64,000 nucleotides of DNA from Chryseobacterium viscerum (lineage in GTDB: Bacteria > Bacteroidota > Bacteroidia > Flavobacteriales > Weeksellaceae), in NCBI RefSeq assembly GCF_002899945.2, contig NZ_PPEG02000013.1:1-64000 (forward strand). Direction: 5' to 3'. The notes beneath the pieces are model-generated. The model made no database searches, had not been told where the DNA came from, and saw only the letters and a program-made list of their open reading frames with translations. Numbering within the stretch: the stretch's first letter is position 1; each line of letters starts with the position of its first letter. Below are positions 26,327 to 35,685 of the stretch, piece by piece. The position numbers and the translations under genes are program-made.

Positions 26327-26767
26327 ATGATGAGTGAACATAATGGTAAACCAAAGAAAAAGACAGGACGCCGTCCAAAGGCAGATCCTGCCAAGATTCG
26401 ATATACGATCTCATTTAATGAACAGGAACATTCCCGCTTTCTTGAACTTTTTGATCAGTCAGGAATGAAAGTGAAGGCTCATTTTATAACAGCTTGTATT
26501 TTCGAAAAGACGATCAAGACCATTAAAGTGGATAAGGGAACGGTGGATTTCTATATGCGATTGACCTCATTTCACAGCCAGTTCCGGGCTGTTGGGGTCA
26601 ATTATAATCAGATGGTGAAACTGTTATACACCAATTTTTCAGAGAAAAAAGCAGCGGCTATCCTCTATAAATTGGAAAAACAAACCTTGGAAATGGTCGA
26701 AATCTTCAAAAAAGTGATGCAGTTGACAGAAGAATTTGATCATAAGCATTTGAAAAATCCGGAGTAA
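26327..26767 (+). CDS. mobA: Mobilisation protein MobA (relaxosome accessory)
   Basis: A 146-residue protein. A basic start (KPKKKTGRRPKADPAKIRY) leads to a ribbon-helix-helix-like region (YTISFNEQEHSRFLELFDQSG), then helices with VGVNYNQMVKLLY, the conserved core of MobC/MobA-type accessory proteins. It would bind oriT and recruit the relaxase. The stop lies 1 bp before the mobB start. Either of two consecutive ATGs could be used. Confidence 0.85.
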   Translation: MMSEHNGKPKKKTGRRPKADPAKIRYTISFNEQEHSRFLELFDQSGMKVKAHFITACIFEKTIKTIKVDKGTVDFYMRLTSFHSQFRAVGVNYNQMVKLLYTNFSEKKAAAILYKLEKQTLEMVEIFKKVMQLTEEFDHKHLKNPE

Positions 26768-26768
26768 T

Positions 26769-28049
26769 ATGATCGCAAAAATTGGAAGAAGCAGTAATCT
26801 TTTTGGCACATTGTCCTATAACAATCTAAAAATGGAACAGGAAAAAGGAGAAATCCTGTTAATGAACAAAATGATTGAAACAGCTGACGGGAAGTATTCT
26901 GTTGCTCAATTAGCGAGATCATTTGAGCCTTACCTTTTGGCGAACCGAAATACCGAAAAGCATACGCTGCATATTTCCCTAAATCCTGATCCTAAAGACA
27001 AGGTCTCTGATGAGCAATATAGAGAAATAGCTGAGCAGTATATGAATGATATGGGTTACGGCGATCAGCCTTTCATCGTGTTCAAGCATACCGATATTGA
27101 CCGCAGCCATATCCATATTGTTTCAGTTTGTGTAGATGAAGAAGGAAAAAAGATCTCTGATCAATTTGAAAAGATCCGTTCGATGAAAGTCTGCCGGGAA
27201 CTGGAGAATAAATTCGGGCTTATATCAGCAGTTGAGAAAAAGTCTCAGCAAAATGAAAAGATCTTTCGACCGATCGATTACAAGGCTGGAGATATTAAAA
27301 GCCAGATTGCGTCTGTAATAAGACACATACCCTCCTACTACCAATTTCAATCCTTTGGGGAATACAATGCCTTGCTTTCACTATTTAATATTACTGTGGA
27401 GAAAGTGGAAGGAGAATTACAAGGTCAATTAAAAAGAGGATTGCTTTATGTTCCTTTAAATGACCAAGGAAAAAAGACAGGAAATCCTTTCAAGGCATCT
27501 TTGTTCGGGAAAAATGCAGGAATCGATGCTCTCGAAAAACACTTCACTGCTTGTAAAAACAAAAGTAATGATCAACTCGTCAAACAAAATTTGAAAAGAT
27601 CAATTACTGAAGCTCATCATTCTTCAAAAGATGAACAAGCATTTAAAAATAAATTGAAAAAAGAGGGAATTGATATTGTTGTCCGTAAAAATGACAACGG
27701 CAGGATCTATGGCATCACTTTTATTGATCATCATTCTAAAAGTATTTGGAACGGGTCACGCTTAGGCAAAGAGTTTTCTGCTAATACCTTTAATGATTAT
27801 TGTAACGATAACATCAATTCTGAAATTAAAAAACCTGTTCAACAGCAAGCAAAGATATCTCAGTCAACTGTTATGAAAGATTTAACTACGGAAAAACCTT
27901 ATCATTTTTTCGATTTTTTGAATACTGAAAAAGGTAACAATGATTTGATAGAAGCATTGGGTGGTTTACTTCCAGAAGCACAAGGCGAAGATTATGAAGA
28001 ACAGGATTTTGTTAACAAGATGAAGAAAAAGAAGAAACGGAGAATGTAA
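26769..28049 (+). CDS. mobB: Relaxase / mobilisation nuclease MobB
   Basis: A 426-residue MobP/MOBP-like relaxase. Visible are GTLSYNNLK (candidate Tyr), HTLHISLNPDP and the metal-binding HTDIDRSHIHIVSV (His-x-Asp...His-x-His). It nicks oriT and stays linked to the 5' end for transfer. The C-terminal 200 residues are charged and end in KKKKKRRM. It follows mobA directly, so they form one operon. Confidence 0.92.
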   Translation: MIAKIGRSSNLFGTLSYNNLKMEQEKGEILLMNKMIETADGKYSVAQLARSFEPYLLANRNTEKHTLHISLNPDPKDKVSDEQYREIAEQYMNDMGYGDQPFIVFKHTDIDRSHIHIVSVCVDEEGKKISDQFEKIRSMKVCRELENKFGLISAVEKKSQQNEKIFRPIDYKAGDIKSQIASVIRHIPSYYQFQSFGEYNALLSLFNITVEKVEGELQGQLKRGLLYVPLNDQGKKTGNPFKASLFGKNAGIDALEKHFTACKNKSNDQLVKQNLKRSITEAHHSSKDEQAFKNKLKKEGIDIVVRKNDNGRIYGITFIDHHSKSIWNGSRLGKEFSANTFNDYCNDNINSEIKKPVQQQAKISQSTVMKDLTTEKPYHFFDFLNTEKGNNDLIEALGGLLPEAQGEDYEEQDFVNKMKKKKKRRM

Positions 28050-28091
28050 TAGGTCAACTACTCTCTAAGCGTAGCACCAATAATTAAGTTA

Positions 28092-28346
28092 TTATTTTAC
28101 AACTCTATCAACAGTTATGATTCTGAAAGTATTTGAGTTAATAGTAATTCGAATATTCTTATCCACATTGGTTATATAAAAGTTTTTCCCAACTTTTTGG
28201 AAGGACATCTCGTCTGTTTCTCGAATTAAATTGAAAAGCATAATTTCAATTTCAGATTTTGAAAAATTACTTTTAAGTTTCTTGTTTATTCTGCCGTAAA
28301 CAAGCTCAGTGTAACAAATGTTATTTAATATTTCAGTTTTGTTCAT
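28092..28346 (-). CDS. DUF3781-like hypothetical protein
   Basis: From the ATG at 28346 the 84-residue product starts MNKTEILNNICYTELVYGRI and contains SKSEIEIMLFNLIRETDE and FYITNVDKNIRITINSNTFRIITVDR, matching my memory of the DUF3781 family. The function is unknown. It is read against mobB and mobC and sits in the gap between them, so it is probably a cargo gene. Confidence 0.7.
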   Translation of the reverse strand: MNKTEILNNICYTELVYGRINKKLKSNFSKSEIEIMLFNLIRETDEMSFQKVGKNFYITNVDKNIRITINSNTFRIITVDRVVK

Positions 28347-28507
28347 AGTTTGTTTTTGGTAAATACTACCATTCAAAAATAGTAAAAAAAGCTGCATTAT
28401 TTATCACCAAGCCAAGCAGAGCCACCCACGGTTATCGACTACTTATTTTCCAACGCCAGTCCTTAAAACCTTTAAATTCAGACCCTAACATTAAAATTCT
28501 GATAATA

Positions 28508-30508
28508 ATGCAGGGAGAAGATGATTTAAGAGGACTTGCCAAAATAATGGAATTTATGAGGGCTGTGAGTATCATACTGGTTTTAATGCACCTATATTGG
28601 TTTTGCTATAGCTTTTTTGAAGAACGCTGCTGGACTTTAAATCTTGTCAATAAGATACTTCAAAACTTTAACAGGACTGCAGGATTATTTAGCAAACCAC
28701 TGTATTCAAAACTTTTTGCAGTGCTTTTGTTGAGCCTGAGTTGCCTTGGGACCAAAGGGGTGAAAAATGAAAAGATCACCTGGAACAAAATATATGTTGC
28801 TTTGGGTTTGGGTGTTTTATTATTCTTTTTTAGCATACCCCTTTTAAAACTGTCATCGGACTTTGTGTTTCCCTTATATATGCTGTCAACTGGTTCGGGT
28901 TATATTTTCTTGATGATGGCTGGTGTGTGGATGAGCAGACTTCTGAAACATCATCTAATGGATGATGTATTCAATAGTGAAAATGAAAGCTTTCAACAGG
29001 AAACAAAACTGCTATATAACGAATACTCAGTCAATCTGCCAACTAAGTTTTATTATCAAGGGAAATGGCATCAGGGATGGATCAATGTGGTCAATCCTTT
29101 TCGCGCTACCATTGTTCTGGGTACGCCTGGATCGGGAAAATCCTATGCTGTTGTAAATAATTATATCAGGCAGCATATTGAAAAGGGATTCTCTATGTAC
29201 ATCTACGATTTTAAGTTCGATGATCTTTCAACAATTGCTTACAATCATCTTTTACATCATTCTGAAGGCTATCAAATAAAACCCAAATTTTACATTATCA
29301 ACTTTGACGATCCTAGAAAAAGCCATCGTTGTAATCCTTTAAATCCTGTTTTCATGACGGATATCTCTGATGCTTATGAAGCAGCCTACACCATTATGCT
29401 GAATCTCAACAGAAGCTGGATCCAAAAGCAGGGTGATTTTTTCGTGGAAAGCCCGATTATCCTTTTAGCGGCCATCATTTGGTTTCTGAAAATTTATGAG
29501 GATGGTAAATACTGTACTTTCCCCCACGCTATAGAACTGCTGAACAAAAAATACGAGGATGTTTTTACGATTCTCACTTCTTACTCCGAATTGGAGAACT
29601 ACCTATCCCCTTTTATGGATGCCTGGCAGGGAGGCGCACAGGATCAACTTCAAGGGCAGATCGCTTCGGCAAAAATTCCATTGTCACGAATGATCTCCCC
29701 ACAATTGTATTGGGTGATGACCGGGGATGACTTTTCGTTGGATATCAATAATCCGAAGGAACCTAAGATTTTATGTGTAGGCAATAATCCTGACCGGCAG
29801 AATATATATTCAGCAGCTCTGGGACTTTATAATTCAAGGATTGTCAAACTGATCAATAAAAAAGGTCAACTGAAAAGCTCAGTGATTATTGATGAGCTGC
29901 CCACTATCTATTTTAGAGGATTGGATAATCTGATCGCAACCGCCAGAAGCAACAAGGTTTCTGTCTGTCTGGGATTTCAGGATTTTTCACAGTTGACCAG
30001 GGACTATGGCGATAAGGAAAGCAAAGTCATCCAGAACACGGTAGGCAATATTTTCAGCGGACAAGTGGTTGGAGAAACGGCAAAAGCCCTGTCAGAGAGA
30101 TTTGGTAAGGTTTTGCAGAAAAGACAAAGCATCTCCATCAATAGAAATGATACTTCAACATCCATTTCAACCCAGTTGGACAGCCTGATCCCGGCCTCCA
30201 AGATCTCGACTTTGACACAGGGATTTTTTGTCGGTGCAGTCTCAGATAATTTCGATGAAAGAATAGAACAGAAAATATTCCATTCAGAGATTGTTGTTGA
30301 CACCGTTAAACTTTCTTCGGAGGAAAAGAATTATCAAAAAATACCCCAGATCTGTTCGTTTGTCGATGAGCAAGGAATCGATTGTATGCAGGAAGAAATC
30401 ACAGCCAACTATAAGAATATTAAAGCTGATATACTAATGATCATTAATGATGAAATGGAGAGAATCTCAAATGATCCGGATCTACAGCATCTGATCAATA
30501 AAGAGTAA
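28508..30508 (+). CDS. mobC: Type IV coupling protein MobC (TraG/VirD4-like)
   Basis: A 666-residue membrane ATPase. The first 150 residues hold several membrane segments; the ATPase domain has Walker A GTPGSGKSYAVVNN (about 206-219) and Walker B SSVIIDELPTIYFRGL, followed by the RNKVSVCLGFQDFSQL block. It delivers the relaxase-bound strand to the transfer channel. It is in the same direction as mobA and mobB but separated by the inserted DUF3781 gene. Confidence 0.93.
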   Translation: MQGEDDLRGLAKIMEFMRAVSIILVLMHLYWFCYSFFEERCWTLNLVNKILQNFNRTAGLFSKPLYSKLFAVLLLSLSCLGTKGVKNEKITWNKIYVALGLGVLLFFFSIPLLKLSSDFVFPLYMLSTGSGYIFLMMAGVWMSRLLKHHLMDDVFNSENESFQQETKLLYNEYSVNLPTKFYYQGKWHQGWINVVNPFRATIVLGTPGSGKSYAVVNNYIRQHIEKGFSMYIYDFKFDDLSTIAYNHLLHHSEGYQIKPKFYIINFDDPRKSHRCNPLNPVFMTDISDAYEAAYTIMLNLNRSWIQKQGDFFVESPIILLAAIIWFLKIYEDGKYCTFPHAIELLNKKYEDVFTILTSYSELENYLSPFMDAWQGGAQDQLQGQIASAKIPLSRMISPQLYWVMTGDDFSLDINNPKEPKILCVGNNPDRQNIYSAALGLYNSRIVKLINKKGQLKSSVIIDELPTIYFRGLDNLIATARSNKVSVCLGFQDFSQLTRDYGDKESKVIQNTVGNIFSGQVVGETAKALSERFGKVLQKRQSISINRNDTSTSISTQLDSLIPASKISTLTQGFFVGAVSDNFDERIEQKIFHSEIVVDTVKLSSEEKNYQKIPQICSFVDEQGIDCMQEEITANYKNIKADILMIINDEMERISNDPDLQHLINKE

Positions 30509-30509
30509 A

Positions 30510-30545
30510 GAAAACCTTAAATGGATAAGATCATTTAAGGTTTTC
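30510..30545. terminator. Bidirectional terminator between mobC and rteC
   Basis: GAAAACCTTAAATG (30510-30523) and CATTTAAGGTTTTC (30532-30545) form a perfect 14-bp stem with an 8-nt loop, flanked by A and T runs. It serves the convergent mobC and rteC genes. Confidence 0.85.
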
Positions 30546-30552
30546 AAAAAAA

Positions 30553-31398
30553 TCATTCACCTTCGGTGTTTAAGAAGTGCTGATTGAGATGGTCACTGAC
30601 CAAATACAGAAATTTCGTTGGACCCTGTTTGCGGTTCCTGATCTCAAATATCGTTTTGTGAAAGTTGCCCAGATCCGTGTCCAGAGATCTTTCAACGAAT
30701 TTGATGACCTCACTGAGTTCGACATTACCCCCATTGAAACAGCGCATCTGATATAGGGCGTACACGAGCTCGATCAGTCCGACCTTGGATGCAGACCATA
30801 CCAATGGTGACAAGGTTTTAGTTCTGACATTGTCACTTAAGTTTTCAAGTTGCTTTTTCAGGTATTTGTCCATCTGCTGGCTGGCCATGAATCTCGCTAC
30901 CAGATGATCGTGAGAAGTGGTGAAGCTGGTGTCAAAATTGTAGAAGCCGAATGATAATTTCATTTTCAGGTCGTACGAATTTCTGACAAATACCTTATGG
31001 TCGAGATAGGTCGCCTCTCTGCGGTAATAGCCGTAAAATTCTGCCTGTTCCAGATAAAAGCTTTTGAGTTTTTCCTGTTCTGCCTCGTAATATTTTTTCA
31101 AGGTCTTGTTCCCGGCATTTGGTTTATGTGATTCGAGGTCTAAAATTGTGGAATAGTAGATGAATTTTGAAATGAACTGAGGCTTTAGTTTTTTGAAGAA
31201 ATGAACCTCTTCTGCAATGGTTTCAAAATGATGGTTGGTGATCATCTCCTTTAACTTTCTGATGGATTCATCGATCAGTATCAGTGAACGCTCTGCGACC
31301 TTGACCATGTCTTCATCATCGTCATACACTTCGTTGATCCTTAACTCTAATTCGTCATACAATTGAGCGATCTTTCTAAAAATAGTTCTTGTTACCAT
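30553..31398 (-). CDS. rteC: RteC-domain transfer regulator
   Basis: A 281-residue helical protein with KLKPQFISKFIYYSTILDLE, EFYGYYRREATYLDHKVFVR and VWSASKVGLIELVYALYQMR, all typical of RteC. In CTnDOT, RteC activates expression of the excision genes under control of RteA/RteB. Here no RteA/B pair is present next to it; instead an AraC-type membrane regulator lies 47 bp upstream on the same strand, so control is probably rewired. Confidence 0.88.
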   Translation of the reverse strand: MVTRTIFRKIAQLYDELELRINEVYDDDEDMVKVAERSLILIDESIRKLKEMITNHHFETIAEEVHFFKKLKPQFISKFIYYSTILDLESHKPNAGNKTLKKYYEAEQEKLKSFYLEQAEFYGYYRREATYLDHKVFVRNSYDLKMKLSFGFYNFDTSFTTSHDHLVARFMASQQMDKYLKKQLENLSDNVRTKTLSPLVWSASKVGLIELVYALYQMRCFNGGNVELSEVIKFVERSLDTDLGNFHKTIFEIRNRKQGPTKFLYLVSDHLNQHFLNTEGE

Positions 31399-31444
31399 GT
31401 CCTTTTTTTAGAAAATTACAAAAAATCCTTTATTCATGCCACTA

Positions 31445-33154
31445 TCAACCGATTCCCAATTCCTGTTTGCGCTTCCTGATGTAATCAGTCGGACGTATGC
31501 CATTGATATCAAAAAAAAGATTCGAGAAATTCTGGCGGGATGCGATGCCGCACTCCTTAGCCAACGCCTCAATGGTGAAGTGGAGATACATGTTATTGGT
31601 ATTGAGCAGGTTGGTAATATAGTTGATCCTGAGCTCCGCTATATACTTGTTGAAGTTCATTCCCTTGTGTTCGTTGATGTAGACCGACAGATAATGGGAA
31701 TTGGTTGACAGCTTTACTGCAACGTCCTTTTCGTTCAGTCCTTTCTTTAGAAATTGTTTTTCCAGTTCAAATTTTTCAAGTTTTTCTCTGATCTCAATGC
31801 TCATTTCTGGTGTCAAAGATGTTTTCCTTGATGTGTCTTCAACAGTTTCATCTTGTATAATGTCTTTGAGAATATAAGTACCGTCAGATATTCTTTTTTG
31901 AAGCAGATCATATTGTTTTTTTATTTTCCGGTCTTTACTGTAACGGACGATAAGAAGACCAATGACAATTGTTCCACAGAATATGAGGACCTTTGCAAAC
32001 AATATTTTTCTTTTGCCTGCCATTTCTATATCATCTTTTTGATCGATCAATGTTTTGCGGTCATAATCATTATGAAGTTTTGATGACAGGTAAGGGTAAT
32101 CTTTTGAGATCGCACTGTCAGCTTTAAGAAGTTGATTGGTGTAGTAAAGCTGTTTGCTCTCATCAATATTTTTATTTTTATAATATTCAATGAGATAATG
32201 ATAACTCCTGTAAACTTCAGGTAGTATGAATTCATGCTTTTCGAAGATTCTGTCTATTTCACTATAGTAATGGATGGCTTGACTTGGATTATTTTGAGCT
32301 TCGGAGATCTTACCTAAATGGTAATAAATGACTGAAGCCCAGGCAAAGTCATTTCGCTTCAAAATAACAGGCAATGCTCTTTCCAGGTCTTTCTTTGCCT
32401 CAGCGTAATTTTTCTTATGAAATTTTGAGATGCCCATGCATTTAAGAAAATAGCTGTTTTCAAGTGCAAAATCGTGATCATTTAAGGTCAATTGATAGCC
32501 CAACCGGCTAAGGCTGTCACTTTTCGTAAAGTTTTTAAGATATCTGTTGACAACGGTCATTTGGTGAAGACTATTCAAATAAGCCTTTTTGTAATTGAAC
32601 TGCTCATTATGATGAAGGATATGCTTTGGTTTTGAAGAATAAAAAGTAACACAGTCCTGAAAATGTTCCAGGGCTTCATCATAGTATCCCAAATGTTCTT
32701 TGACGATCCCCAGATGATAGATCACTTTATAATGATTATACTTATCCTCTGATCCTTTTGAATATTGATAAGCTTTTAGATATTGATCCAATGCGAGCTT
32801 ATATTTTTTTTGATAGAAATAGTGGATGATTCCTTTACTTAAATGATCTTTGCTGATGTCATCACTGGTTCCGTACTTTATGCTGACCGCTAAGGCACTG
32901 TCAGCATACTTGATTTTATTATGGCTGTCAAACTGCCTTCCATCCCTGTATCCCTGAATTAATCTCTGAACGTTATTTTCTTTTTTTGCCTTAGTGATAT
33001 ACAATTTCACATAGGGCATCGCATCCACGTCATCAATGGTCATTTTTTCGTAGTGTTTTCTGATCTCACTGAAAGTCCTTTCTTTTTTTTGCTGGGAAAA
33101 TAGCAGGTGTGAAAATGCAGAAAATAGGACGAGAAAGTAATTTAACTTTTTCAT
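31445..33154 (-). CDS. Membrane-anchored TPR and AraC-type regulator
   Basis: A 569-residue protein with signal peptide (MKKLNYFLVLFSAFSHLLFS), tetratricopeptide-like helices in the periplasmic part (about 60-350), one membrane segment (ILFAKVLIFCGTIVIGLLIV, about 384-403) and a C-terminal AraC-type HTH with GLNEKDVAVKLSTNSHYLSVYIN and FTIEALAKECGIASRQNFSNLF. It could sense an external or periplasmic signal and control transcription directly. It lies just upstream of rteC on the same strand and may control it or itself. Confidence 0.88.
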   Translation of the reverse strand: MKKLNYFLVLFSAFSHLLFSQQKKERTFSEIRKHYEKMTIDDVDAMPYVKLYITKAKKENNVQRLIQGYRDGRQFDSHNKIKYADSALAVSIKYGTSDDISKDHLSKGIIHYFYQKKYKLALDQYLKAYQYSKGSEDKYNHYKVIYHLGIVKEHLGYYDEALEHFQDCVTFYSSKPKHILHHNEQFNYKKAYLNSLHQMTVVNRYLKNFTKSDSLSRLGYQLTLNDHDFALENSYFLKCMGISKFHKKNYAEAKKDLERALPVILKRNDFAWASVIYYHLGKISEAQNNPSQAIHYYSEIDRIFEKHEFILPEVYRSYHYLIEYYKNKNIDESKQLYYTNQLLKADSAISKDYPYLSSKLHNDYDRKTLIDQKDDIEMAGKRKILFAKVLIFCGTIVIGLLIVRYSKDRKIKKQYDLLQKRISDGTYILKDIIQDETVEDTSRKTSLTPEMSIEIREKLEKFELEKQFLKKGLNEKDVAVKLSTNSHYLSVYINEHKGMNFNKYIAELRINYITNLLNTNNMYLHFTIEALAKECGIASRQNFSNLFFDINGIRPTDYIRKRKQELGIG

Positions 33155-33430
33155 ATACTGATTATTAGAACCTCACCATTTCAAAATTAAACATTTTGTG
33201 TTTAAATAAGACAGTTTTAAAGGCGTTGCAAGCTTATTATAACTGATATGCTACAATCCACGATCTATAAGGCTTTACAGGCTATTTATCCCTGTATCAA
33301 TTTTAAAATTGAGACGTATCTATTTTAAAATGGGTCCGTAGAGTAGTTTTTTTCGTGGCTTCAGCCGGATAACTTTGGCTTCAGAATTCTAATACAATCC
33401 GGCCGGGATAACCAACCAAAAAAATTAAAA

Positions 33431-33655
33431 ATGAAAAAGTTTATCCCACTTTTTAGTATAACGATAGCTTCAGTTTTTATGCAAAACTGTACCCATCGAG
33501 ATGAGGAAATCAATGTACGTGATGATCGATCTGATCAGATAGAAAAAACAATGATGATGATGAAAGGAGATTCTGCCAAAACATCAGAAGAAATTGTTGA
33601 TCCTGACCCGCCGGTAAGAGATGGTGACAACTGGCGGCTTGTTCCGAATAATTAA
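33431..33655 (+). CDS. Small lipoprotein
   Basis: A 74-residue protein with a lipoprotein signal (FSITIASVFMQNC, Cys20) and a very polar, Asp/Glu-rich remainder with a run of four Met (EKTMMMMKGDSAKT) and the tail DPDPPVRDGDNWRL. I know no function. It begins a plus-strand set with the 55-residue gene, the MauE/propeller gene and the Cys-rich peptide gene. Confidence 0.65.
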   Translation: MKKFIPLFSITIASVFMQNCTHRDEEINVRDDRSDQIEKTMMMMKGDSAKTSEEIVDPDPPVRDGDNWRLVPNN

Positions 33656-33671
33656 TCAATTTATATGACCT

Positions 33672-33839
33672 ATGATTCCCCTTACCTCCATATCAGTTGT
33701 CACAGGCTTACCATGTCCGGAAAGCGGAATCTGGGAGAGTATGGGGAATTTTAGAACGACAATCACCTTATTCAAAGGCGAGAAAATGCCTGACTATTGT
33801 GGAAGGAAAATCAAATGGAGATTGATTCAAGTCTGTTAA
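33672..33839 (+). CDS. 55-residue protein with CPESG...YCGRKIKWRL motif
   Basis: A short frame from ATG 33672 to TAA 33837-33839, 16 bp after the lipoprotein and 18 bp before the MauE/propeller gene. It contains GLPCPESGIWESMG and KGEKMPDYCGRKIKWRLIQV. The two Cys residues and the CP-SG-W pattern with KGE-MP suggest a small conserved family rather than noise. There is no signal peptide. The function is unknown. Confidence 0.55.
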   Translation: MIPLTSISVVTGLPCPESGIWESMGNFRTTITLFKGEKMPDYCGRKIKWRLIQVC

Positions 33840-33857
33840 ACTTATTAATAAAAAGCC

Positions 33858-35372
33858 ATGAAAAATTTTCAAAGTATTTTTATCAAAGCTGTTTCCTATT
33901 TTTTTATTGTGTTGTTTATTTATGCGAGCGTGAGTAAACTGCTGGATTTTGAAAACTTCCAGGTTCAGATTGCACAGTCCCCGTTGCTAAGTTCTTATGC
34001 TGCCTTTATTTCCTATCTGGTCATCATTGTAGAACTAATTATCGTTTTACTATTGTCCATACCTCGAATCAAAAAAATAGGATTATATGCTTCAATGGCC
34101 CTGATGGTGGCATTTACAATTTATATCTACCTTATTCTTAATTTTAGTGACTTTGTACCCTGCTCGTGTGGTGGAATACTGGAAAAACTTGGATGGACGG
34201 AGCATCTCGTATTTAATATGGTCTGTGTTGTCCTGACATTAATAGGCATCATTCTGCAAGAGAATAATGATAGTACCAGGATGTTCAGCTATGGAATCCG
34301 TGTTATTGTTATTATTTTGGTTAGCAGCTTTTCAGTGATTTACCTGTATTACTCTTCAGAATACATGATTAAAAGTGACAACAATTTTACCCGCAGATAT
34401 CTGACACATCCATTGATTGAAGACAAAACAATTGATTTAGCAAACGAGCATTTTTATTTTGCAGGAAGCAACGACAAAAGATTATTTTTAGGAAGCCCCT
34501 TAGCTCCGCTCACCTTAACATCAATAACAACGGATTTGACCAATTTGGAAAATAGACCAATAAAGCCTGATCATACAGCTTACACTTTTCATAATCTGCG
34601 CTTGGGAGTTAAGGGAAGCAATTTCTTTCTATATGATGGAAGTGTACCTATTATTTATCGTGGAGAACTCTCTTCTGATAAAGTCTCGACGGTAAGTTTC
34701 AATGATGTATTTTTTAATCAGTTCGCTATCATTGACAGCTCTCGCTTTGCAATTAGGATCAGAAGCGGAAAAACAGGAGAATATGAATTGGGAATCCTTG
34801 ATCTAAAGGCCAAGTCAAAAGTCACCGTTTTACCATCTTTATTAGAAAAGCAGATTGATGGCGTATTTGATTCAGACGGACAGTTAATGGTCGATTATAA
34901 AACCAAAAGCATCATTTATATGTATGCCTACAGAAATCAATTTCTCGTTATGGATGATTATTTAAAATTGAAAAACAGGATGAAAACAATTGATACAGTT
35001 AGCAAAGCACGCATTACAGCCCACAAGCTCTCAGATGGCAGGACCAAGATGTCATCACCTCCCCTGAAAGTTAACTCAAAAATCACAACAAACGGTTTAT
35101 TGGTATTTAACCAATCAAATCTTATGGGAAAACATGAATCAAGGGAACACTGGAAAAATGCTACAGTCTTTGACATCTATAAAACCAACAAGCAAGAATA
35201 TGTAGGCAGTTTTTACATTGACCATTTCAATAACAAGCCAGTATCACAAATTTTGGTCACTGATCATTATTTGTATGCAATTACCGGCAGCAAATTACTA
35301 AGGTACCAGTACAGAAAATCTGATACTAAATATTTTAAAACAGGGGAAGCTGAAAACCTGATCCAAGAGTAA
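33858..35372 (+). CDS. MauE/DoxX-like membrane protein with C-terminal propeller-like domain
   Basis: A 504-residue protein. Residues 1-175 hold four to five membrane segments with SKLLDFENFQVQIAQSP and the Cys motif PCSCGG (about 96-101), as in MauE/DoxX-like proteins linked to disulfide chemistry. Residues about 190-500 are exported and beta-rich (FYFAGSNDKRLFLGSP, GELGILDLK-like strands), resembling a TolB-like six-bladed propeller. It probably helps to fold, export or sense the Cys-rich peptide encoded 22 bp downstream. Confidence 0.72.
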   Translation: MKNFQSIFIKAVSYFFIVLFIYASVSKLLDFENFQVQIAQSPLLSSYAAFISYLVIIVELIIVLLLSIPRIKKIGLYASMALMVAFTIYIYLILNFSDFVPCSCGGILEKLGWTEHLVFNMVCVVLTLIGIILQENNDSTRMFSYGIRVIVIILVSSFSVIYLYYSSEYMIKSDNNFTRRYLTHPLIEDKTIDLANEHFYFAGSNDKRLFLGSPLAPLTLTSITTDLTNLENRPIKPDHTAYTFHNLRLGVKGSNFFLYDGSVPIIYRGELSSDKVSTVSFNDVFFNQFAIIDSSRFAIRIRSGKTGEYELGILDLKAKSKVTVLPSLLEKQIDGVFDSDGQLMVDYKTKSIIYMYAYRNQFLVMDDYLKLKNRMKTIDTVSKARITAHKLSDGRTKMSSPPLKVNSKITTNGLLVFNQSNLMGKHESREHWKNATVFDIYKTNKQEYVGSFYIDHFNNKPVSQILVTDHYLYAITGSKLLRYQYRKSDTKYFKTGEAENLIQE

Positions 35373-35394
35373 GCATTACCAAAACTTAGTTATT

Positions 35395-35655
35395 ATGAAA
35401 AAGTTTTTTATTCCTGTAGCCCTTATCATTATGGGTACAGGAGCTGCGTTAGCATCAAGCAACTCAGCTAAAACAGTTGTCAACGGTTTTAGAATTGGCA
35501 ACGCGGGAGAAGCGCCATGTGTGGAAACTCCTAAAGACTGTGAAACTATCAATACAGGTGCTGTATGTACCTATGTTGAGGGTTCGGCCTCATATAATCT
35601 GAAGCAGCTCAACGGCTCAATGTGTGTTGCGGACTTGTATGAAATTCAACCCTAG
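35395..35655 (+). CDS. Exported Cys-rich small protein (DUF6520 type)
   Basis: An 86-residue protein with signal peptide (MKKFFIPVALIIMGTGAALA) and a 66-residue mature part with four Cys (APCVETPKDC, AVCTYV, GSMCV). This matches the DUF6520 pattern of small exported proteins of flavobacteria, often beside MauE-like genes. The Cys residues probably form disulfides. It could be a signal, toxin or surface peptide; I cannot tell which. Confidence 0.75.
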   Translation: MKKFFIPVALIIMGTGAALASSNSAKTVVNGFRIGNAGEAPCVETPKDCETINTGAVCTYVEGSASYNLKQLNGSMCVADLYEIQP

Positions 35656-35661
35656 ACCATT

Positions 35662-35685
35662 GAAGGATGCTATTTAGCATCCTTC
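35662..35685. terminator. Bidirectional terminator between DUF6520 and S9 peptidase genes
   Basis: GAAGGATGCTA and TAGCATCCTTC form a perfect 11-bp stem with a 2-nt loop, then CTTTATTTG. The stem overlaps the last codons and stop of the minus-strand peptidase gene, so one hairpin serves both converging genes. Confidence 0.75.

Noticed and set aside
28417..28440. Similarity of CCACCCACGGTTATCGAC to a stretch of the IS256 remnant near 2500
   Set aside because: Only a dozen or so bases agree and the surrounding sequence does not; taken as chance.
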